From Bacteroidales bacterium (GTDB taxonomy: Bacteria; Bacteroidota; Bacteroidia; Bacteroidales; UBA932): a stretch of 64,000 nucleotides of DNA. Under the pieces are notes generated by a model. The model did no database searches. It worked only from the letters and a program-made list of their open reading frames with translations, and was not told where the DNA came from. Shown in pieces: positions 59,383 to 64,000 of this stretch (positions within the stretch are counted from its first letter, which is position 1; each line of letters begins with the position of its first letter). The position numbers and the translations under genes are program-made. The DNA is taken from the NCBI GenBank assembly GCA_017559545.1, contig JAFYRK010000007.1, positions 1 to 64,000 of the forward strand, written 5' to 3'.

Positions 59383-59853
59383 TCAAGCCCAATTCTTATA
59401 TGGGTTCTTCATGAGCATGGAATTATAGTACTTCACATCTCCTGTCACTTCCTTACCGAGCCACTCTGGCTTTTCGAAAACCTCGTCCTCGGAAGTAAGC
59501 TCGACCTCAGCCAATGTAAGGCCTTCGTTGTCTCCGTAGAATTCGTCTACCTCATAAGTATGCTCGCCAACCTCAACAAGATAGCGCGTCTTGTCGATAA
59601 CGCCTGGTTCACATATATGCAAAAGTTCAAGGGCTTCCGCAACAGGTATCTCCTTCTCCCACTCATAGCGGCTTGCTCCGCTTGCAGAACCGATGCCCTT
59701 GATGGTGATGAATCCTCTATCACCCTTTATGCGCACACGCACAGTCCTCTCCGGAACCGAGCATAGGTAACCTTGGGTAATGCGGATGGCCTTCCTTGCA
59801 AACGGCTTGAAGTCGCCTCCAACCAAGAATTTTCTTTCTATTTCCTGTGGCAT
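59383..59853 (-). CDS. CYTH domain protein (triphosphate tunnel enzyme)
   Basis: This 156-residue single-domain CYTH protein has the ExExK signature EIERKFL at residues 4-10. Alternating basic and acidic strands form the tunnel (RTVRVRIKGDRGFITIKG, RYEWEKEIP, KTRYLVEVGEHTYEVDEFYGD, LAEVELTSEDE). The family hydrolyses inorganic or thiamine triphosphate, or in some cases makes cAMP; short bacterial forms like this one are usually inorganic triphosphatases. It starts 26 bases downstream of the kduI stop, on the same strand. Confidence 0.92.
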   Translation of the reverse strand: MPQEIERKFLVGGDFKPFARKAIRITQGYLCSVPERTVRVRIKGDRGFITIKGIGSASGASRYEWEKEIPVAEALELLHICEPGVIDKTRYLVEVGEHTYEVDEFYGDNEGLTLAEVELTSEDEVFEKPEWLGKEVTGDVKYYNSMLMKNPYKNWA

Positions 59854-59879
59854 AGTTCTGCGGAATGTCCCGGGTGAGA

Positions 59880-60761
59880 TTATCTCATTTCAGTATAAGG
59901 GATTTCATCCTTATCTGCGTAGTTCAGGTTCTCACCGCACATACCCCAGATAAACATATAATTGCTGGTTCCTGCTGCAGAGTGGATTGACCATTCAGGA
60001 GATGTGATTGCCTGCTCGTTCTGCATCCATACAAGACGCTGCTGCTTAGGCTCGCCCATCAGGTGGCAGACAGCATTACCTGGAGCCACATTAAAGTAGA
60101 AATAAGCTTCCATACGACGTGTATGCGTATGTGCAGGCATTGTATTCCACACAGAACCAGGTTTAAGCTCCGTAAGGCCCATCTGCAGCTGATTAGTGCC
60201 GCCGCCTTCTACCTTGCTCAGCACAGTATTGACGATGAGCTGATTGACAACGCGGTCGTTGCTGTCCTCCATCTTTCCATAATTATCAGACTGAGCAAAA
60301 GCATATACAGAAGGATCTGCAGTCTTGTCGGTAGTAATCAGCTGAGTTACATATTCCTTATACGCAGGCGCTGAATTGATATAGAACTTAGCAGGATTTG
60401 CGGCCTCCACACTTCTGAAGGTAACTTCTTTCTTTCCACAACCGACATAGAGCGCCTCCTTGAAATTCATAGGATACTCCACGCCGTCAACAGTCACTAC
60501 TCCAGGGCCACCTACATTGATGACACCAAGCTCGCGTCTGTCAAGGAAATGCTCCGCCTTGAGTTCATTGAAGGTCTCGAGCTTAAGAACCTGATTTACA
60601 GGCATTACGCCTCCGTAAATCATTCGGTCATAAAGCGTATATGTAAGGTTGATCTCATCTGCGGCCATAACCCTCTCCATGAGGAATGACTTGCGCAGAC
60701 GTTCCGTATCATAGTGTTTCACGTCATCTGGATGACAGGCAAGCTGAATCTTGATATTCAT
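59880..60761 (-). CDS. kduI: 5-dehydro-4-deoxy-D-glucuronate isomerase
   Basis: This 293-residue cupin metalloenzyme isomerises 4-deoxy-L-threo-5-hexosulose uronate, the product of lyase plus GH105 action on pectin, to 2,5-diketo-3-deoxy-gluconate. Zinc ligands are in [16 protein letters not shown] (His211, His213, Glu218) and [11 protein letters not shown] (His260). The length suits KduI (about 278-280 plus a short tail). It connects functionally to the RG-I locus 31 kb away and to the beta-helix protein immediately upstream. KduD and the later steps are not in the window. Confidence 0.96.
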   Translation of the reverse strand: MNIKIQLACHPDDVKHYDTERLRKSFLMERVMAADEINLTYTLYDRMIYGGVMPVNQVLKLETFNELKAEHFLDRRELGVINVGGPGVVTVDGVEYPMNFKEALYVGCGKKEVTFRSVEAANPAKFYINSAPAYKEYVTQLITTDKTADPSVYAFAQSDNYGKMEDSNDRVVNQLIVNTVLSKVEGGGTNQLQMGLTELKPGSVWNTMPAHTHTRRMEAYFYFNVAPGNAVCHLMGEPKQQRLVWMQNEQAITSPEWSIHSAAGTSNYMFIWGMCGENLNYADKDEIPYTEMR

Positions 60762-60775
60762 GGTATTTTAAATTT

Positions 60776-60811
60776 AAAAGTGGAGCGGAAGCCCGAAGGC
60801 CAACGCTCCAC
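60776..60811 (-). terminator. Terminator between the beta-helix protein and kduI
   Basis: Stem GTGGAGCG (60780-60787) / CGCTCCAC (60804-60811) contains an inner GCC-TTCG-GGC hairpin on the minus strand, followed by TTTTAAATTT. Confidence 0.75.
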
Positions 60812-60835
60812 AAAGATAATAAAATTGGTATATTT

Positions 60836-63800
60836 TTAGTTCGAATGGAACTCAATCTTGTAGAATCTGAGACCGTTTACTGTAGGGTAGATCTTGACAG
60901 TGCCGGCTGTGATGTTGAATTCTACTGGTACAGCACCGTTTGAGCTTGAATAACCTCCTGGGAGGGACTCTTCTGCACCGTCACCGACCTTCACTGTAAC
61001 CATACGGGTAAGGTCCTCTGAGCTACCTGTGTTCGAAGCGTAAACTGTAAGCTTACCTGCCATCTCGGTAGTGAACTCGAAGTAACGCTGTGTCTCTGAG
61101 CCAGCTCCCTTAGGCTGCCAATAATAGGTTTCTCCAGATTTATTCCAACGAACAGACGATCCACCTGCGACTACTTTAAGTCCATCATACTCAACATTAA
61201 GGTCATTATTTTCCGCACCAGCTTCGACCCCTGTTCCTGTCATTATATCCACCCACTCAGGAGCTGAGAAATCCCATACATAGTCTACTCCTGCAGGAGC
61301 TCCTTCGAGAGCATCGTAAACGATACCGTAGAAGTTGATACCGTTATTGAGGACTACCTGGATGTCACCGGCCTTCACATCTACAACAACGTATGGGAAT
61401 ACTGAAGCGTCACCTACAGTGAACTTGTCAGCATCCTGGATTACAGTTGGAGCAAGGATTTCCTTGTCACCCTGCATCAGGGCCATAGTGCGGTCTGCTG
61501 CTGATGAGTTTGCTGAACGTGCTGCGATGTAGAGCTTACCATCGTTAGGTACGGTGATAGTCATGCTCTTGCTGTCAGATGTCTTGGCACCCTTGAGACG
61601 GCTAGTATATGAGTCATACTCTGATGCACCTACGACTGCGAATTTTTGCGAATTCGCATCATACTCCCATTCACCGGTAGTGCTAACATAGAAACCAGCA
61701 TTATTATCACATACAAATTTTCCATCAGTTACCTTGATTTTCTCTCCTTCTGCTGGTGTCGGGAATACAAGCGTATATCTTACCACCTTGATGCCCGGCT
61801 CATCCGGAACGTCATTCACGTGGAATGAAAGCTCTGCAGGCTGTGACTCAACGCGTGTATAGTCGTCAGCTGCAGGGACCGCAGTCACCTGGATAGCGAA
61901 GTCTCCGCCTGCCTCTTCAACTGCATATCCGCCTGTAGCGAATGTGTATGAAGTCTCAGTAACGTTCTTCTTCTTTCCGTCTACTGTCACGTTGTATGAA
62001 CCAGCGTAGTCAACAGCGTCCCAGGTAAGAGTGATCTCATCCTCTGCACGCTCGTTTACAGTAGTCTTGCTGATCTTCACATCAGGAGTAGCAAGAACCT
62101 TGTCGAGAACCTGAATGTCTGAAGTCCACTGGAGGAATGTTATTGCTATAGGATCACATGCTGTGATGTAAATAGTAGATTCCTCAGTGATGTTAGGGAA
62201 AGTAACCTTCTGATACTCGGCGCCAACTGGAACAGAAGCAGAAACCTCACCATTAAGGCTTACTGTAAGATGCGAGTGGTCGCCAGCGAGCTCTGAAGCT
62301 GCAGTTGATACCACGATAGAACCTGGTTCATTAACCTTGATACCCATACCAGCATCAGTAGGAACACCTGCATCACCTACAGTAGACTTGCCTGTAAACT
62401 CAATCACACCACCAAGGTTGAACGGAGTGTCAGTCACATAGAAACGGATGTTTCCACGCACCATATCCTTGTCAGCCTTGCCACGGAAAACAGTTGCATC
62501 ATTAAGATCCCACGTTGTGATAGTAGACGTCACAGTCTGAGTAAGGTCTTCCGGTACTTCAACATATGGCACAAGCCATCTTGGGTCACCGGCCTTAGCA
62601 GCGAGCACGGTCTCGTCTATGACATTGCATACTCCTCCAATATAATCCTTACATGGAGATGATTCCAGAACAGCTCCACCATTTGCAAGAAGCAACTCTT
62701 TGGAAGTTCCCAGCGGATCAGCTTCTGTATCGGAATTATAGAAGAAGTTATTGGCTACGAGAGTTGGAGCCTTGCATTTTGCATCGAGAATAAGGCCATT
62801 CTCAGCTTTATACACATCAAGGAACAGATTAGATGTCATTTCAAACACGGTAACATCCTTCTGGACGATGAAGAGACCGCCATCTGTAAGCTTACCATTA
62901 GTTACAACTGTGTTGTTCCTGAAGATGATTGAAGGAACAGCGCACTTATCTATTCTCAAGATATCACGGTGATTGTTTATAATCGTGTTATTCTCGATCA
63001 GAATGCTGTTACATGCTGTAGCATCTGCTCTGAATGAAGCGAAGTCCTGTGACGCAGATCCAATATTAGTAAAGATTGATTCTCTAAGTACAAGCGAACC
63101 GAGGGTGACACCCTTATTGTCATAGTATATATTCTTCGTATAATTGCTTACTTCGCAGTTGAGCACTGTAAAGAATTCAATCTTATTGGTAACAACAGCC
63201 TCAGATATATCAATGATATTGCTTCTTTCGCCATATACCTGACCGGCTGAACCATCAAGATGCAATTGCTCAAAATGGAACTTCGCGTCTGCTGTACCGC
63301 CATTCTTGAATTTGATGCTGACCAGGACATTCGGGAATTTTCCATCCTTGGATGTCTCGCCATACAGTTCAAGAGAGTGATTGATCTGCAACTCGCCTAA
63401 CTCATATCTGATACCATCATTATATGGGAAAACAAATCTTGACTGACCGTCTGCAAGTGCCGCAGCAAAAGCTTCAGCCGACTCAACTCGAGTTACACCT
63501 TCAAGATTAGGCTGAGTCCATGCTGTAATCTGGCCGCGGTCTGCGCTCTTGAAATGAACAGCAAGCGTATACTTTACTGACGGGTTGAGACCTGTAACCT
63601 CCACCTGTGCGGCAGCCTGAGCGTCAGCAGAAACATCGAAGCGAGTGTATTCTTCCTTAGCATCAAGAGCAGGAGTGATGCGGATGTGATCCACCTCAGG
63701 ATCTTTGGTCCACTTGATGGTGATTGAAGATGCACTTCTGTCAACAAGCTCAGGATTGAGTGATGACTTGATCGCGTATGTCTGAAGAGCGCGGTCAAAT

Positions 63801-64000
63801 GTCGCCCAGTTCGAATCCTCAATGACACCGTCGCCGTTAACACCCTTTACGCGAGCATAATAGGTCATATCTGCCTCAAGATCAGCAGTATATGGAACAT
63901 CTGCGGCAGGAATTGTGAAAGTCTCGACCTTCTGCTTCATTTCCTCATCAGAGTAGAGCTCGAGAACGAACTCTGTAGCACCCTTGGACTTGGTCCATGA
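60836..64000 (-). CDS. Large secreted pectate-lyase-like beta-helix protein (DUF4957/DUF5123 type), 5' end outside window
   Basis: At least 1,055 codons are visible, and the frame stays open through the right edge, so the N-terminus is missing. Order from the edge: fibronectin type III modules (ADMTYYARVKGVNGDG; SITIKWTKDPEVDHIRITP), then a parallel beta-helix (SLELYGETSKDGKFPNVLVS; ILIENNTIINNHRDILRI; SIIFRNNTVVTN; LVANNFFY) typical of DUF4957/DUF5123 proteins beside pectate lyases. Another fibronectin module and two C-terminal sandwich modules (KLYIAARSANSSAADRTMAL; RYFEFTTEMAGKLTVYASNT) follow. It likely binds or cleaves homogalacturonan at the surface. The adjoining kduI supports this. 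No catalytic residues can be assigned. Confidence 0.8.
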   Translation of the reverse strand, partial: SWTKSKGATEFVLELYSDEEMKQKVETFTIPAADVPYTADLEADMTYYARVKGVNGDGVIEDSNWATFDRALQTYAIKSSLNPELVDRSASSITIKWTKDPEVDHIRITPALDAKEEYTRFDVSADAQAAAQVEVTGLNPSVKYTLAVHFKSADRGQITAWTQPNLEGVTRVESAEAFAAALADGQSRFVFPYNDGIRYELGELQINHSLELYGETSKDGKFPNVLVSIKFKNGGTADAKFHFEQLHLDGSAGQVYGERSNIIDISEAVVTNKIEFFTVLNCEVSNYTKNIYYDNKGVTLGSLVLRESIFTNIGSASQDFASFRADATACNSILIENNTIINNHRDILRIDKCAVPSIIFRNNTVVTNGKLTDGGLFIVQKDVTVFEMTSNLFLDVYKAENGLILDAKCKAPTLVANNFFYNSDTEADPLGTSKELLLANGGAVLESSPCKDYIGGVCNVIDETVLAAKAGDPRWLVPYVEVPEDLTQTVTSTITTWDLNDATVFRGKADKDMVRGNIRFYVTDTPFNLGGVIEFTGKSTVGDAGVPTDAGMGIKVNEPGSIVVSTAASELAGDHSHLTVSLNGEVSASVPVGAEYQKVTFPNITEESTIYITACDPIAITFLQWTSDIQVLDKVLATPDVKISKTTVNERAEDEITLTWDAVDYAGSYNVTVDGKKKNVTETSYTFATGGYAVEEAGGDFAIQVTAVPAADDYTRVESQPAELSFHVNDVPDEPGIKVVRYTLVFPTPAEGEKIKVTDGKFVCDNNAGFYVSTTGEWEYDANSQKFAVVGASEYDSYTSRLKGAKTSDSKSMTITVPNDGKLYIAARSANSSAADRTMALMQGDKEILAPTVIQDADKFTVGDASVFPYVVVDVKAGDIQVVLNNGINFYGIVYDALEGAPAGVDYVWDFSAPEWVDIMTGTGVEAGAENNDLNVEYDGLKVVAGGSSVRWNKSGETYYWQPKGAGSETQRYFEFTTEMAGKLTVYASNTGSSEDLTRMVTVKVGDGAEESLPGGYSSSNGAVPVEFNITAGTVKIYPTVNGLRFYKIEFHSN

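Noticed and set aside
1..64000. CRISPR arrays, tRNA or rRNA genes, intact insertion sequences
   Set aside because: No regularly spaced direct repeats, cloverleaf genes, rRNA segments or transposase with terminal repeats were seen by eye; a covariance search would be needed to exclude small RNAs.

Overview
The window looks like a chromosomal piece of a gut- or rumen-type member of the order Bacteroidales. The evidence is a SusC/SusD pair, a hybrid two-component system (HTCS), many small lipoproteins, fimbrillin-like proteins, and repeated TAnnTTTG (-7) promoter elements in place of a sigma70 -10 box. Family and genus cannot be fixed from the sequence alone. I saw no rRNA, tRNA, CRISPR array or intact insertion sequence.

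Region 1 (about 0.5-30 kb) is a polysaccharide utilisation locus (PUL) for rhamnogalacturonan I (RG-I). A leftward operon starts near 13.6 kb and encodes a two-module fimbrillin-like lipoprotein, a CE12 acetylesterase, a small secreted protein, SusC, SusD, a GH2 enzyme and, behind a hairpin, a NodB-type deacetylase. Diverging from it are two tandem PL11 rhamnogalacturonan lyases, one with a plain signal peptide and one a lipoprotein. An HTCS sensor/regulator follows, then a SASA-type acetylesterase, a GH28, a GH105, a GH106 rhamnosidase and a small fimbrillin cassette. Two nearly identical 32-bp palindromes in opposite orientation (421-452 and 30001-30032) bracket this whole block. A decayed Rpn-family nuclease gene lies at the left edge.

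Region 2 (30-35.7 kb) is the rhamnose catabolic operon: an AraC-type regulator, then rhaB, rhaA, rhaT and rhaD. It consumes the rhamnose that region 1 releases. No lactaldehyde reductase gene is present.

Region 3 (35.7-46.2 kb) is accessory. It holds a decayed coding fragment, a WG-repeat lipoprotein, two paralogous membrane proteins whose external domains carry a LecA/PA-IL-like motif pattern, and convergent to them a 1,919-residue protein with transglutaminase-like, DUF4011, SF1 helicase, Vsr/MTES_1575-like nuclease and DUF3320 regions. A small acidic protein and a lipocalin lipoprotein follow. This is the least described part of the window.

Region 4 (46.3-56.5 kb) carries a complete histidine-to-glutamate pathway: fused FTCD, hutU, hutH and hutI. 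It is interrupted by a glycosyltransferase, a Wzi-like outer-membrane protein and a membrane protein with a TIR/SLOG-like signature. Region 5 (56.5-64 kb) holds a ferritin followed by a multi-branched inverted-repeat RNA element, an EF-hand membrane protein, a CYTH phosphatase, kduI, and the 3' part of a large pectate-lyase-like beta-helix protein. The last two suggest a second pectin locus beyond the right edge.

Inferred metabolism: surface PL11 and esterases trim RG-I, SusCD imports oligosaccharides, and periplasmic GH105/GH28/GH106/GH2 release unsaturated galacturonate, galacturonate, rhamnose and side-chain sugars. RhaT/A/B/D convert rhamnose to DHAP and lactaldehyde, and KduI feeds the uronate branch.
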